Below, piece after piece: positions 35,490 to 44,906 of a DNA stretch of 64,000 nucleotides. The stretch comes from Rhodospirillaceae bacterium. Its GTDB lineage: Bacteria > Pseudomonadota > Alphaproteobacteria > UBA6615. The translations under genes and the position numbers were made by a program. The stretch is taken from the NCBI GenBank assembly GCA_002713365.1, contig PASR01000017.1, positions 32,628-96,627 of the forward strand. The letters are read 5' to 3'. Positions within the stretch are counted from its first letter, which is position 1, and each line of letters starts with the position of its first letter. The notes below the pieces were generated by a model. The model did no database searches. It saw nothing but the letters and a program-made list of their open reading frames with translations, and was not told where the DNA came from.

Positions 35490-36692
35490 ATGACCCATGA
35501 CAAAAGACCTGGAGCTCTTGATGGACTAAAAATTATAGACCTTACCAGAGTTCTTGCAGGCCCTTTTTGCACTATGCTTCTTGGTGATATGGGCGCAGAC
35601 ATAATAAAAATTGAGCAACCTGGGCGTGGTGACGATACACGCGCCTGGGGCCCTCCATTTGTTGGAGAAGAATCTGCGTATTTTCTCGGAGCTAATCGTA
35701 ATAAAAGAGGTATTACATTAAACCTAAAAGATAAATTAGGTCAGGGTATTCTTGGAGAAATGCTACAAGATGCAGACGTAGTTATAGATAATTTTAAGCT
35801 TGGTACTATGGAAAAGTTTGGGTTCACTGATTCATGGTATGAGAAGCAAGCTCCTAAGCTAGTTCGGTGCTCAATTCTTGGCTATGGCTCGACTGGTCCA
35901 AGAGCAGGCTTACCTGGTTATGACTTTTTACTTCAAGCTGAGAGCGGACTTATGAATATAACTGGTGAAGCTGACGGTGACCCTATGAAGCTAGGTGTTG
36001 CTATAGTTGACCTCTGTACAGGTCTATACGCAATGTCAGCTATACTTGCTGCTATTAACTCTCGTAATAAAAATGGATACGGCCAAGCAGTTGAGGTTTC
36101 TCTTTACGATACTGGAGTATCATTATTAGCTAATGTAGCAGCTAATTTTCTAGCTTCAGGTAAAACTGCTGAAAGATATGGTAATGGGCACCCTAATATA
36201 GTCCCCTATAACGCCTATCCAACTAGCAACGGGATGATTGCTTTATCAGTTGGTAACGATATGCAGTTTACTAACTTCTGTGAAGCTGTTGGTCATATTG
36301 AATGGTCTGAAGATAGCAAATTCTCTCGAAACCGTGACAGAGTTAATAACCGAGGAGCTTGTGACGGCATGATCGCTGATTTATTTAGGACTAATACTAC
36401 AGATTTTTGGCTTGAAAAACTCCTATCTGCGAACGTGTCGTGTGCTCCAATAAATTCCGTAGAGCAAGCATTAACCGCTGCTCATACCGTCGCCCGGGAG
36501 TTGGTTACTACAGCACACCACAAAACTGAAGGAGAAATAAAAATTCCAGGTATCCCATTTCGTTTTTCCAAAGACCCGGCATCTATAAGACGATCTCCTC
36601 CTATAATAGGAGAACATACAATTGAAATATTAAAAGAGCTTGGAAAATCCGAAACAGACATATCAGAACTCAGTAAAAACGGAGTTATTTAG
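35490..36692 (+). CDS. CaiB/BaiF (family III) CoA-transferase
   Basis: 400 aa, the usual length. It opens DGLKIIDLTRVLAGPFCTMLLGDMGADIIKIE, the family signature, and has NRNKRGITLNLK. The candidate nucleophile is D145 in LPGYDFLLQAESG. It ends IGEHTIEILKELG, the standard C-terminal block. It moves CoA between carboxylic acids without ATP. The BadI/MenB-like crotonase lies 82 bp upstream, so the pair may activate and then process the same acid. Substrate unknown. Confidence 0.88.
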   Translation: MTHDKRPGALDGLKIIDLTRVLAGPFCTMLLGDMGADIIKIEQPGRGDDTRAWGPPFVGEESAYFLGANRNKRGITLNLKDKLGQGILGEMLQDADVVIDNFKLGTMEKFGFTDSWYEKQAPKLVRCSILGYGSTGPRAGLPGYDFLLQAESGLMNITGEADGDPMKLGVAIVDLCTGLYAMSAILAAINSRNKNGYGQAVEVSLYDTGVSLLANVAANFLASGKTAERYGNGHPNIVPYNAYPTSNGMIALSVGNDMQFTNFCEAVGHIEWSEDSKFSRNRDRVNNRGACDGMIADLFRTNTTDFWLEKLLSANVSCAPINSVEQALTAAHTVARELVTTAHHKTEGEIKIPGIPFRFSKDPASIRRSPPIIGEHTIEILKELGKSETDISELSKNGVI

Positions 36693-36702
36693 GTTTTTTT
36701 TA

Positions 36703-36720
36703 ATTTATTACCTAATAAAT
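36703..36720. repeat. AT-rich inverted repeat between convergent genes
   Basis: ATTTATTA and TAATAAAT are separated by CC, an 8-bp perfect inverted repeat just after a run of eight T on the plus strand. It sits between the CoA-transferase and MFS genes. It could act as a weak bidirectional stop signal, but the stem has no GC pair and the loop is only 2 nt. Confidence 0.3.
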
Positions 36721-36739
36721 ATGCTTATAGGATCAATGG

Positions 36740-37990
36740 CTAATTATCAGAGGATGGAGGGACATCTCTAACTTTTCTATAAATTATTGCCACCAAAACT
36801 AAAGATATAGATAAAGTTCCAAACATTACTTTATAAGCAATGTTTGGACTGCGCCCTAGTTCATCTACAGCAAAACAATCAAGTATTGTCCCAGTTACGA
36901 CCTGAAGTACAAATATACCTGACCACGTGCATAGATTTATAGCAGTGAAAACTCGGCCACTATATTTATCAGAAAATAGACTACGTGCATGAGCGAAGAT
37001 AGGGCCTGCCATAGCTGCAGTTAAAGAAAATAATATTAACAAGATGGTTACAACAGTAACTGATGGACTATCATTTAAGGCTAATAGCATTGTCATAAGT
37101 GCAAATAGCAATAAACCACCCGTCACTACTCCACGTCTTGTATCAAAAAGCCGATCAAGTGGACCATAAACTAAAGCACTTATTATCCATGCTACTGACA
37201 CAAAAAATATGATGTGACCACGTTCTATGGTATCTAAATGATAAACGTCATTTAAATATGGACCAATCCATAAATTTCTTATTGTAATGAGAGTGCCAAA
37301 CGAAATAGCTGTAACTGCTGCAAAATAATAAATACGTTTATCAGTAAGAACATATCTTAAACCTAAAATAACCTCAGATAAAGTTTCTACTTCGTTTGAT
37401 GGCTGTTTCTGTTCTGGTCTATCTTTAATAAATAATAATAAGCTAAAAGCGACCAAAAATGTTGTAAAACCAACAATTTGTAAAGAAACACGCCAACCGT
37501 AACTATCGACAGCTGAAGCAAAAGGTGATGATGATAGCAACATACCAACGCCTCCCACCGCAACAGAAATAGCTGTAGCAGTAGAAAGTCTATCACGAGC
37601 TACCCAACGTGATAAAAGAACTATAACTCCCATAAATACGGGAGCAGCACCGCAACCTATAAGAAATAAACCCAATCTTAAATTAAAAATATTATCTGCG
37701 AAGGCAAACACAAGAGTTCCGATAGCTGCAACATTCATAAAACTAAACATTGAAAGACGTGGACCAAAACGATCCAGTAATACACCGACAGGTAATTGCA
37801 TCAAAGCAGCGCCAAAGAATATAGCGGCGGGTAGACTAGATAATTCTCCTGGGGTTAAGCCCAGGTCCATACGTAAATCAGGAGCAATTAAAGCTGGTGC
37901 TGAACGCAAAAAATGAGCAAGTATGAATGCAGCGCTTAGTGCTGGTGTCATTACGATGATTGAGCGAGTACGTTTACTGAATGTATTCAT
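36740..37990 (-). CDS. Major facilitator superfamily transporter
   Basis: 416 aa with 12 predicted hydrophobic segments. The N-half motif A region (LPVGVLLDRFGPRLSM, after TM2) is clear, and LVYGPLDRLFDTRRGVV is its C-half counterpart. TM1 has ALSAAFILAHFLRSAP. It resembles the nitrate/nitrite or sugar-phosphate-unrelated MFS of alphaproteobacteria that take up organic acids, but I cannot assign a substrate. The long cytoplasmic loop after TM6 (KDRPEQKQPSNEVETL) is normal. Single-gene unit, inner membrane. Confidence 0.85.
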   Translation of the reverse strand: MNTFSKRTRSIIVMTPALSAAFILAHFLRSAPALIAPDLRMDLGLTPGELSSLPAAIFFGAALMQLPVGVLLDRFGPRLSMFSFMNVAAIGTLVFAFADNIFNLRLGLFLIGCGAAPVFMGVIVLLSRWVARDRLSTATAISVAVGGVGMLLSSSPFASAVDSYGWRVSLQIVGFTTFLVAFSLLLFIKDRPEQKQPSNEVETLSEVILGLRYVLTDKRIYYFAAVTAISFGTLITIRNLWIGPYLNDVYHLDTIERGHIIFFVSVAWIISALVYGPLDRLFDTRRGVVTGGLLLFALMTMLLALNDSPSVTVVTILLILFSLTAAMAGPIFAHARSLFSDKYSGRVFTAINLCTWSGIFVLQVVTGTILDCFAVDELGRSPNIAYKVMFGTLSISLVLVAIIYRKVRDVPPSSDN

Positions 37991-38067
37991 ACAATAACCA
38001 ATATTCTCATTATTTATGGCTAACTTTTTTTAAAGTAAAACGTACAATTATATTTACAGAAATTACT

Positions 38068-38478
38068 TTATGATCGACGCCAAATAATTATTGCGGTAGT
38101 TAACCCATCTTCTAATTTACCAGTAAAGATCATACGATCTCCCAAATAATCAATTGTTCTATCGCGTTTAGTCCCTACCCAAATCGGGTTAGAACCAGTA
38201 TCAATTTCATGGGTTACAATATTATCTTTTAATGTCCATTTACCAGAATATGTCATAAAGTTATCAAATGCTGCGGCTTTTTCACTATCACTTGCGTTAT
38301 CACTTAATGGCTTACGATCATCTATTTCTGTCATAGCCACCATATAACCATCAGGCGTATAAATAATCCGGCCTTTTGGGTTTTCACCCAAGGTTGGTGT
38401 TTTATTACCTCCATCATCTACAATATACGTTTCTACTAGTGTCCATACACCAACTATATTATCAGGCTTCATTTCCAT
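38068..38478 (-). CDS. Lipocalin-like domain protein
   Basis: 136 aa, a single lipocalin-like domain of the bacterial type with no signal peptide. It begins DNIVGVWTLVETYI, the opening motif of the family, followed by PKGRIIYTPDGYMVAM, SGKWTLKDNIVTHEID and the closing RTIDYLGDRMIF strand. These proteins are small beta barrels of unknown function, often beside catabolic enzymes. It lies downstream of a cupin gene by 24 bp and is likely co-transcribed with it and perhaps the LLM gene. The residue order is intact. Confidence 0.8.
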   Translation of the reverse strand: MEMKPDNIVGVWTLVETYIVDDGGNKTPTLGENPKGRIIYTPDGYMVAMTEIDDRKPLSDNASDSEKAAAFDNFMTYSGKWTLKDNIVTHEIDTGSNPIWVGTKRDRTIDYLGDRMIFTGKLEDGLTTAIIIWRRS

Positions 38479-38502
38479 TTAGTGATTCCATACATTATTA
38501 AA

Positions 38503-39045
38503 TTATTCAGCAGCATCATTAATATAACCCTTATCATTTAAGGTTAAACCTGTATTTGCGGCTCCTTGAACTATTTCCTCTGGTCTAGTTATCGCTTTAT
38601 TTTCATCGCCTGAAATTAGTACCATTAAATATCCATAATCACTGCCTACATTAGTAAATCCCCGCATAACATTTGGTGGTACAGATATACAATCCATAGG
38701 TCCAACTATAGCTTCTTCTCTGTTCTCACCCTCATTCCAAAAAACCGACCACTGTCCAGAGAAAGGAATAAAAACTTCCACTTCGTCAGGATGAGTATGC
38801 AAGGCAGAACCATTACCTGGTTCAGCTCCTACATAAACCACATTAAAACCAGTTGATTCTGTGATAGCGGGTTTAGTATTAACGTCTTCAGAAACTCCTC
38901 GACCAATTATACTATAAATATCACGCTTATAACCTTCCATTCGTTGCGTAATCAGCATCGTTTTATTTGGAATCTGATCCTCAAAGTTAGCCACCCTTTT
39001 ATTCATTACTTCTGAACTAACGACAATAATATTTTCATCGGTCAT
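38503..39045 (-). CDS. Cupin-domain protein
   Basis: 180 aa single cupin. The first cupin motif is ALHTHPDEVEVFIPFSGQW (metal-binding HTH, Glu), and the second is PMDCISVPPNVMRGFTNVG, where the usual His is replaced near NVMRG. The N-terminal 40 residues (VVSSEVMNKRVANFEDQ) form a separate segment. It resembles ectoine- or quercetinase-like cupins and the cupin at 52362, which shares the N-terminal layout and a GFTNVG/EFNNVG second motif. Whether it is an enzyme or binding protein is open. Confidence 0.8.
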   Translation of the reverse strand: MTDENIIVVSSEVMNKRVANFEDQIPNKTMLITQRMEGYKRDIYSIIGRGVSEDVNTKPAITESTGFNVVYVGAEPGNGSALHTHPDEVEVFIPFSGQWSVFWNEGENREEAIVGPMDCISVPPNVMRGFTNVGSDYGYLMVLISGDENKAITRPEEIVQGAANTGLTLNDKGYINDAAE

Positions 39046-39133
39046 TTTGAATCTCCCTTAAGTGATTCTATATCGATTATAAGCAATTCTGATATTATTT
39101 AATTATAAAAATAATTAAATAATATATTTATAC

Positions 39134-40300
39134 TTATTTTTCTATGGACCCCTTCACTTCATTACTAAAATGAGAATCTATAGCCGCCTGAGATGCAGCC
39201 CTATATGATTCACTATAAACATCGCTATTTTTTTTCATATTTTTTAATGAATTAATTCTTTGCGAGTTACGGTTAGTAAATTTCGGCACAGCGTATCGTG
39301 CGAATAATTCATATGATTTTTTTGTATTATCAAAATCAGCCCAATTAGTTGCGAGATGCAGAAAACAACCAAATCCTCCCGTTTTCTTCCAATATTTTTC
39401 TAAACATTCAACTGCGTCATCAGGTGTACCAACAACCGCAAGACCATTTTCAACGGCTTCTTGAATACCACCTAAACCTAAAAGCCCTGTTTTAGGGTTA
39501 ACCGAAAAGCTATAATCTTCCCACTGCTTAAAACCAAACTGTATATTTTCCCAAGCTTTTTCTCTAGTATCTGCCAAATGCATAGGCACTACTAATCGTA
39601 GTTGTGAGGGATCCATTCTTAGGCCATTATTTTCAGCTGTTTTACAAGCGATTTTCCAGTTAACATCAAGAACATCGTAAGCAGCAAATACACTGGCTGC
39701 TAAACACAACATTCCTAGACCATGCTCACCTGCTAATTTTGCACCTGTAGGGGTAACTGCACTAGCAACCGCAATTAATGGATGGGGGTTCGTGTAAGGC
39801 TTTAGGTTTGTATGTGCTTTATTAAGTGTTATCCATTCCGACTCATAAGTAACTGTTTCCCCTGCAAACAATCGTAGAATTATACCAAGTGATTCAATCA
39901 TACGTTCACGTTGCGTAGAGGCACTTATACCTAGCATACGGGCATCTGACTGAAGCTGGCCTGGGCCTATACCAAGCATAGATCGTCCTCGAGTTTGGTG
40001 ATCCAATTGTAAAAAACGTTCAGCCACCATTAATGGATTATGATAAGGTAATGAAACAACTCCGCTGCCCAACATAATTCTTTTTGTTCGTTCTGCTGCA
40101 GCTGCAATGAATATTTCTGGTGACGAAATAATTTCAAAACCACCCGAATGATGTTCTCCAATCCACGCCTCGTGGTAACCTAATTGTTCTAAAAATTCTA
40201 CAAGTTCTAAGTCTCGTTGAATTGCAAGCGTTGGATCTTCTTCGTTAGGGTGATGAGGTGGTATGAATACCCCCATTTGGACCTGATTTCTTGAGAACAT
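39134..40300 (-). CDS. LLM-class flavin-dependent monooxygenase
   Basis: 388 aa luciferase-like protein of the type beginning MQVGxFIPPHHPNEE; here MFSRNQVQMGVFIPPHHPNEEDPT. LGYHEAWIGEHHSGGFEIISSPEIF, LGSGVVSLPYHNPLMVAERFLQLDH and GRSMLGIGPGQLQSDARMLGI are FMN-site blocks. VGTPDDAVECLEKYWKKTGGFGCFL closes the barrel. Related proteins include limonene/alkanal monooxygenase-like LLM proteins, which need a separate flavin reductase. The C-terminal 35 residues are low-conservation and basic-polar. It lies upstream of the cupin and lipocalin genes by 88 bp. Confidence 0.85.
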   Translation of the reverse strand: MFSRNQVQMGVFIPPHHPNEEDPTLAIQRDLELVEFLEQLGYHEAWIGEHHSGGFEIISSPEIFIAAAAERTKRIMLGSGVVSLPYHNPLMVAERFLQLDHQTRGRSMLGIGPGQLQSDARMLGISASTQRERMIESLGIILRLFAGETVTYESEWITLNKAHTNLKPYTNPHPLIAVASAVTPTGAKLAGEHGLGMLCLAASVFAAYDVLDVNWKIACKTAENNGLRMDPSQLRLVVPMHLADTREKAWENIQFGFKQWEDYSFSVNPKTGLLGLGGIQEAVENGLAVVGTPDDAVECLEKYWKKTGGFGCFLHLATNWADFDNTKKSYELFARYAVPKFTNRNSQRINSLKNMKKNSDVYSESYRAASQAAIDSHFSNEVKGSIEK

Positions 40301-40474
40301 TTACAACCAATAGTCCTTTAACTTTTATTGACTAATTAGTTTTATAAAATATGATTTCACCAATTAAGTCGTAGATAATAATTAAATTATAAATATTTAG
40401 TATTCGCTTGTGCTATTTATATCCTTGTCTTTTCCATTAAGGCTATTTCTTTATACATTCAACCGGCAATAAAA

Positions 40475-41560
40475 TTATTTTAAACCTGATATATCTATTG
40501 ATTTTTCATGGGGTAAACCCATAGTTTCAGCAGAAATTAGAATTTGGTTCCAACTTTCAGTATCTAAACGTATACCGTTTCTAGCTCTCGATTGACTTGA
40601 TATTCTTTCAGGCTCCCCTGGTACTAAAACTGGATAATCAAGATTTACTGGTGGGGACGCTTTTACAAATTTAGACATAGCATCAATTTCATCATTTATC
40701 CAATCAAGATCGCCTAACCTTGAAGGATCAATAACTATCACTGTCATAGTATTAATAATTCCTTCTAGGCGCTTGTTTTTTGGTTGTATTGTTCCCCCTC
40801 CAGATAAAACACCTGATAACAATTCAGCCATTAGAGCTAAACCGTAGCCCTTATGTTCAGCAAAAGGAAGTAGGGCTCCTTTAGGATCATTAAACATGAC
40901 ACCTGGATCTCTAGTTGAGTGGCCATCTTTGTCAATTAAAATACCTTCTTGCATTAATTCTCCGGCGTTATGTGCAACACGTAATTTACCCATAGCCACC
41001 TTACTAGTTGCCATATCCAGTATTATTGGCCTTGATTTTTCTTTAGTAGGCATTGCAATGCAAACAGGATTGGTTCCAAAACGAGAATCTGACCCTAGGT
41101 GTGGGGCTACAATAGTAAAATGATCAGTTACGTTAACAAAGTGTAAAGAAATAAACCCAGCCTCAGTAGCCATTTTTCCATATGCACCAACCCGACCTAT
41201 ATGATGAGAATTTTTAAGCGTCATAACAACAACGCCAGTCGTTTTGCATCTCTCCAGAGCATATTCCATTGCCTCAGCAGCCACCCGTTGACCGTATCCT
41301 TTACCTCCATCAAACTGAAGAAATGAGCCATTATCTGAAGTGTTTTGTACACTCGTATTAGGCAATAATAATTTTTTCTGTAAGTTCGCTATATATGTAG
41401 GTATAATTCCAACACCATGACTATCATGACCTGTTAAGTTTGCTTCTACTAAGTGATCAGATACAATCCTACACTCGTCAGCATCACTTCCACCAAGTCT
41501 AATAATTTCATAGACTAAGTCTCGTAATCGTCCAGCCTCAACGATAATTTCATTATCCAT
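40475..41560 (-). CDS. Ldh family (malate/L-sulfolactate/ureidoglycolate-type) oxidoreductase
   Basis: 361 aa of the type-2 malate/L-lactate dehydrogenase fold. It shows NLTGHDSHGVGIIPTYI at the N-terminus, SHHIGRVGAYGKMATEAGF with the catalytic His, and DMATSKVAMGKLR and EHKGYGLALMAELLSGVLSGG in the NAD-binding part. The family reduces oxo-diacids or oxamates such as oxaloacetate, sulfopyruvate and ureidoglycolate. A sulfopyruvate-decarboxylase-like gene pair lies in the same window at 55.4 kb, but 15 kb away, so a sulfolactate link is only speculation. Confidence 0.85.
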   Translation of the reverse strand: MDNEIIVEAGRLRDLVYEIIRLGGSDADECRIVSDHLVEANLTGHDSHGVGIIPTYIANLQKKLLLPNTSVQNTSDNGSFLQFDGGKGYGQRVAAEAMEYALERCKTTGVVVMTLKNSHHIGRVGAYGKMATEAGFISLHFVNVTDHFTIVAPHLGSDSRFGTNPVCIAMPTKEKSRPIILDMATSKVAMGKLRVAHNAGELMQEGILIDKDGHSTRDPGVMFNDPKGALLPFAEHKGYGLALMAELLSGVLSGGGTIQPKNKRLEGIINTMTVIVIDPSRLGDLDWINDEIDAMSKFVKASPPVNLDYPVLVPGEPERISSQSRARNGIRLDTESWNQILISAETMGLPHEKSIDISGLK

Positions 41561-41618
41561 AATCAGAAACCTATTTTATTTTTAAAAAATATTGGTCAAT
41601 AATAATTCAGAATAATAA

Positions 41619-42410
41619 TTAAACTACGGGAGATCGACCGCCATCCACATTAATAGCACAGCCAGTAATATAAGAAGCCGCATCGGAAACTAAGAAACAC
41701 GCCATATTTGCAAATTCCTCAGCTTCACCAATCCTTCCCATCGGTAGCTGCTCTTCAATTGGTGAGATATATTCATCAAATGTTTTTTCAGGTGCAGATC
41801 TTTTATGACGACGTTCGTGTTGTCCAGAACGAATTAAACCGACTAAGAGAGCATTAACTAGTATATTATTAGGAGCACCTTCCCCAGCCAGTACCTTTGT
41901 TAACGCCATACCTGCCGCTCGAGAAACAGAAGTGGGCGCGCTCCCTGCTCCTGGTGATTTACCACTAATAGCCAGCACATTTATTATTCTACCCCATTTC
42001 TGCTCAGCCATACTAGGAAATGCTAAACGTGAAAAACGTATTGCAGCATATAATTTTAAATCCAAATCTGCCTGCCACATCTCATCAGTAGTTTCTAAGA
42101 ATGGTCCTATAGCATGAGCACCGGCATTATTCACCAAAATATCTACTTGACCTAATAAAAGAGAGTTAGCTTTCCATACTTCTTGAATTTGATTTGCATC
42201 AGTAACGTCACAACAAAATGTTTCCACGCGCACCTGGCTGCCTTTAACAGAACTAATAATATCTTGTTTTGCACTTTCTAATTTACTAGCATCACGCGCT
42301 AAAAGAGCTACATTTGCACCAGATTGAGAAAATTTATGGGCCATTGCAAGTCCAAGTCCTTCACTACCGCCAGTAATTAAAGCCGTTTTTCCATCTAAAC
42401 GAATATCCAT
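41619..42410 (-). CDS. SDR-family protein lacking the catalytic Tyr and Lys
   Basis: 263 aa classical short-chain dehydrogenase fold. NAD(P) motif TGGSEGLG (13-20) and NNAG (94-97) are intact. Where YxxxK is expected, the sequence reads TSVSR (T160, R164), in SAPTSVSRAAGMALTKVL, so the catalytic Tyr is replaced by Thr and the Lys by Arg. The C-terminal FLVSDAASYITGCAINVDGG is normal. It may still bind a nucleotide but should not work as a standard dehydrogenase; a diverged activity is possible. It is divergent from the BisC-like gene, with 119 bp between them. Confidence 0.82.
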   Translation of the reverse strand: MDIRLDGKTALITGGSEGLGLAMAHKFSQSGANVALLARDASKLESAKQDIISSVKGSQVRVETFCCDVTDANQIQEVWKANSLLLGQVDILVNNAGAHAIGPFLETTDEMWQADLDLKLYAAIRFSRLAFPSMAEQKWGRIINVLAISGKSPGAGSAPTSVSRAAGMALTKVLAGEGAPNNILVNALLVGLIRSGQHERRHKRSAPEKTFDEYISPIEEQLPMGRIGEAEEFANMACFLVSDAASYITGCAINVDGGRSPVV

Positions 42411-42469
42411 AAACTTCTCCTAAGGTTTTAATAATATAAAAATAATAATACTATGCTATAAACGTTGTT

Positions 42470-42498
42470 TTGACATCCTTACATTTATGCATAAATGT
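42470..42498 (+). promoter_or_regulatory. Candidate promoter and operator of the BisC-like gene
   Basis: TTGACA at 42470-42475 is a full match to a -35 box. It is followed by an 18-bp perfect palindrome, ACATTTATGCATAAATGT, at 42481-42498, which covers the region where a -10 box would be expected. The palindrome lies 31 bp before the ATG. A dimeric repressor binding here would block transcription. Only the sequence is seen; the binding protein is unknown. Confidence 0.4.
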
Positions 42499-42529
42499 CA
42501 TATTAGATTAAATAAAAGGATATGGATTC

Positions 42530-44842
42530 ATGACGAAGACAAATCATTTTCACACATCACACTGGGGAACGTTTACTGCTGAAGTAGAGGATGGTCGTCT
42601 TACTGGTGTACAGCCTTTTTCCAAGGACACAGACCCTTCACCAATTATGTACTCTATGATTGATGCTGTTTATGATGAAAGTCGCGTTCTAAAACCGATG
42701 ATTCGTAAAGGTTGGCTAGATAAAAAATCTATTAATCACCGTCAGAAAAGAGGAACTGATCCATTTATATCCGTACCATGGGATGAAGCCTTGGATATAG
42801 TGGCAAATGAAATTGAACGCGTTCGCTCTGATCATGGAAATAGCTCAATATTCGGCGGTTCTTATGGATGGTCAAGTGCCGGTCGATTTCATCACGCAAA
42901 AACTCAATTACAGCGTTTTTTAGGTACAGTAGGAGGTTTTACAGGGCAAGTTCATACTTATTCAATAGCAGCTGGCTATGCAATTTTACCTTATATTTTA
43001 GGCAGTGCTCAAGCGGCTATGGCCGAAGCGACAACTTGGGATTCAATAGTTGAAAATTCTGAACTATTTGTTGCTTTTGGCGGCGTTCCAATGAAAAACA
43101 CACAAGTAACCTCTGGTGGACCTGGGCAACATGTTGCATCTGACTATTTAAAGAAAGCCATTAAATCAGGCGTCAAATTTGTAAATATATCCCCTATTCG
43201 AGATGACACAGCTGATTTCCTTAATGCCGAATGGTTACCGTTACGGCCAAATACAGACGTAGCTTTAATGCTTGCATTGGCGCACACTTTATATGACGAA
43301 GGTCTTGCCGATGAAGTTTTTCTGGACAAATACTGTGTTGGTTATGAGAAATTTAAAAGATATTTAAATGGTGAAGATGATGGACAAATAAAAAATGCAG
43401 AATGGGCCTCTAGCATATGTGAAATTGGATCACTAGAAATAAAAACCCTCGCTCGCCGAATGGCATCAAAACGTACAATAATTAATACTAATTGGTCACT
43501 TCAACGTGGAGACCATGGCGAACAACCATTTTGGATGACTGTGGTATTAGCTGCTATGATCGGTCAAATTGGTCTACCAGGAGGCGGGTTTGGTTTTGGC
43601 TACGGAAGCATGGGAAACATCGGTAATCCCAGACAACCTATACCTACACCAATGCTTTCAGCAGGTACAAATCCATGTGATAGTTGGATTCCAGTAGCTA
43701 GAATATCGGATATGCTTCTTAATCCTGGAACCGAATATGATTTCGATGGAAAGAAAAGAAATTATCCAGATATAAAACTTATATATTGGTGCGGTGGAAA
43801 CCCCTTTCATCATCACCAAGACCTAAATCGTCTTGTAGAGGCATGGCGCAAGCCAGAAACTATAATTGTCAATGAACCGTGGTGGACAGCTACTGCTAAG
43901 TTTTCTGACATAGTTTTACCGTCTACAACAACCTTAGAACGCAATGATATAGGCGCCACATCCCGTGATAGGTTTATCCTAGCAATGGAACAGACAATTG
44001 ATCCATTAGGTGAAGCAAGGCATGATTATGATATATTCTGTGAATTAGCTAAACGCATGGGAACAGAGCTTGAATTTACTGAAGGACGTAACGAAAGCGA
44101 TTGGCTGCGACATATATATAATCGTTCAAGACAACGTGCTGCAGAGCATGATCTGACTATGCCATCATTTGAGAGTTTCTGGAAAAAAGGTCATATAGAA
44201 ATACCGAAACCTAGAGAACCATATGTAATATTATCGGATTTTAGGGCTGATCCAAATCTTTTCCCTTTACCAACAGAGTCAGGAAAAATAGAAATATTCT
44301 CTAAGATAATAGATAGTTATGGCTACGAAGATTGCATTGGCCACCCCGTCTGGCTTGAGCCTGTGGAGTGGTTAGGAGGAAAAGAGATTAAGGATTTTCC
44401 CCTACACATGATTTCTAATCAACCTAAGACCCGCCTACATGGACAAATGGATAATGGAAAAATTAGCCGTGAAAGCAAAATAAATCAGCGAGAACCAGTA
44501 TGGATACACCCAGATGATGCAAAAGAACGAAATTTATCTTCGGGGGATATTGCACGTTTATTTAATTTACGTGGAGAAATACTCGCTGGTATTGTAGTAA
44601 CTAACGAGGTTAGAAAGGGCGTTGTACAATTATCCACTGGTGCCTGGTATGACCCAGAGAGCCCAGATACTGAAAATAGTTTAGATAAACATGGCAACCC
44701 AAACGTACTCACAATAGATAAAGGAACATCTAGACTCGGTCAGGGTCCTAGTGCTCACAGCACGCTAATACAGATAGAGAAATTTAATGGACCGTTACCA
44801 CCTTTAACTGCATTCAAACCACCAATTATTCTAGAAAAATAA
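42530..44842 (+). CDS. Molybdopterin-dependent oxidoreductase, BisC/TorA type
   Basis: 770 aa DMSO-reductase-family protein. It starts with SHWGTFTAEVEDGRL instead of a Cys cluster, so it lacks an N-terminal 4Fe-4S centre, as BisC and TorA do. The Mo ligand is probably S145 in HTYSIAAG. SYGWSSAGRFHHA, IYWCGGNPFHHHQD and LHGQMDNG are family blocks. No Tat signal is seen, so it should be cytoplasmic like biotin sulfoxide reductase. Likely substrates are S- or N-oxides. Electron partner unknown; no cytochrome subunit is adjacent. GGATATGGATTC precedes the ATG as a weak ribosome site. Confidence 0.88.
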   Translation: MTKTNHFHTSHWGTFTAEVEDGRLTGVQPFSKDTDPSPIMYSMIDAVYDESRVLKPMIRKGWLDKKSINHRQKRGTDPFISVPWDEALDIVANEIERVRSDHGNSSIFGGSYGWSSAGRFHHAKTQLQRFLGTVGGFTGQVHTYSIAAGYAILPYILGSAQAAMAEATTWDSIVENSELFVAFGGVPMKNTQVTSGGPGQHVASDYLKKAIKSGVKFVNISPIRDDTADFLNAEWLPLRPNTDVALMLALAHTLYDEGLADEVFLDKYCVGYEKFKRYLNGEDDGQIKNAEWASSICEIGSLEIKTLARRMASKRTIINTNWSLQRGDHGEQPFWMTVVLAAMIGQIGLPGGGFGFGYGSMGNIGNPRQPIPTPMLSAGTNPCDSWIPVARISDMLLNPGTEYDFDGKKRNYPDIKLIYWCGGNPFHHHQDLNRLVEAWRKPETIIVNEPWWTATAKFSDIVLPSTTTLERNDIGATSRDRFILAMEQTIDPLGEARHDYDIFCELAKRMGTELEFTEGRNESDWLRHIYNRSRQRAAEHDLTMPSFESFWKKGHIEIPKPREPYVILSDFRADPNLFPLPTESGKIEIFSKIIDSYGYEDCIGHPVWLEPVEWLGGKEIKDFPLHMISNQPKTRLHGQMDNGKISRESKINQREPVWIHPDDAKERNLSSGDIARLFNLRGEILAGIVVTNEVRKGVVQLSTGAWYDPESPDTENSLDKHGNPNVLTIDKGTSRLGQGPSAHSTLIQIEKFNGPLPPLTAFKPPIILEK

Positions 44843-44906
44843 ACATTGAAAACTATTAAAGTAATTAAGTGGTAAAGTTGATAAAGTATTGAGTTTTAAT
44901 TATTAA

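Noticed and set aside
36703-36720. Strong rho-independent terminator
   Set aside because: The stem contains no GC pair and the loop is 2 nt. Listed only as an inverted repeat.
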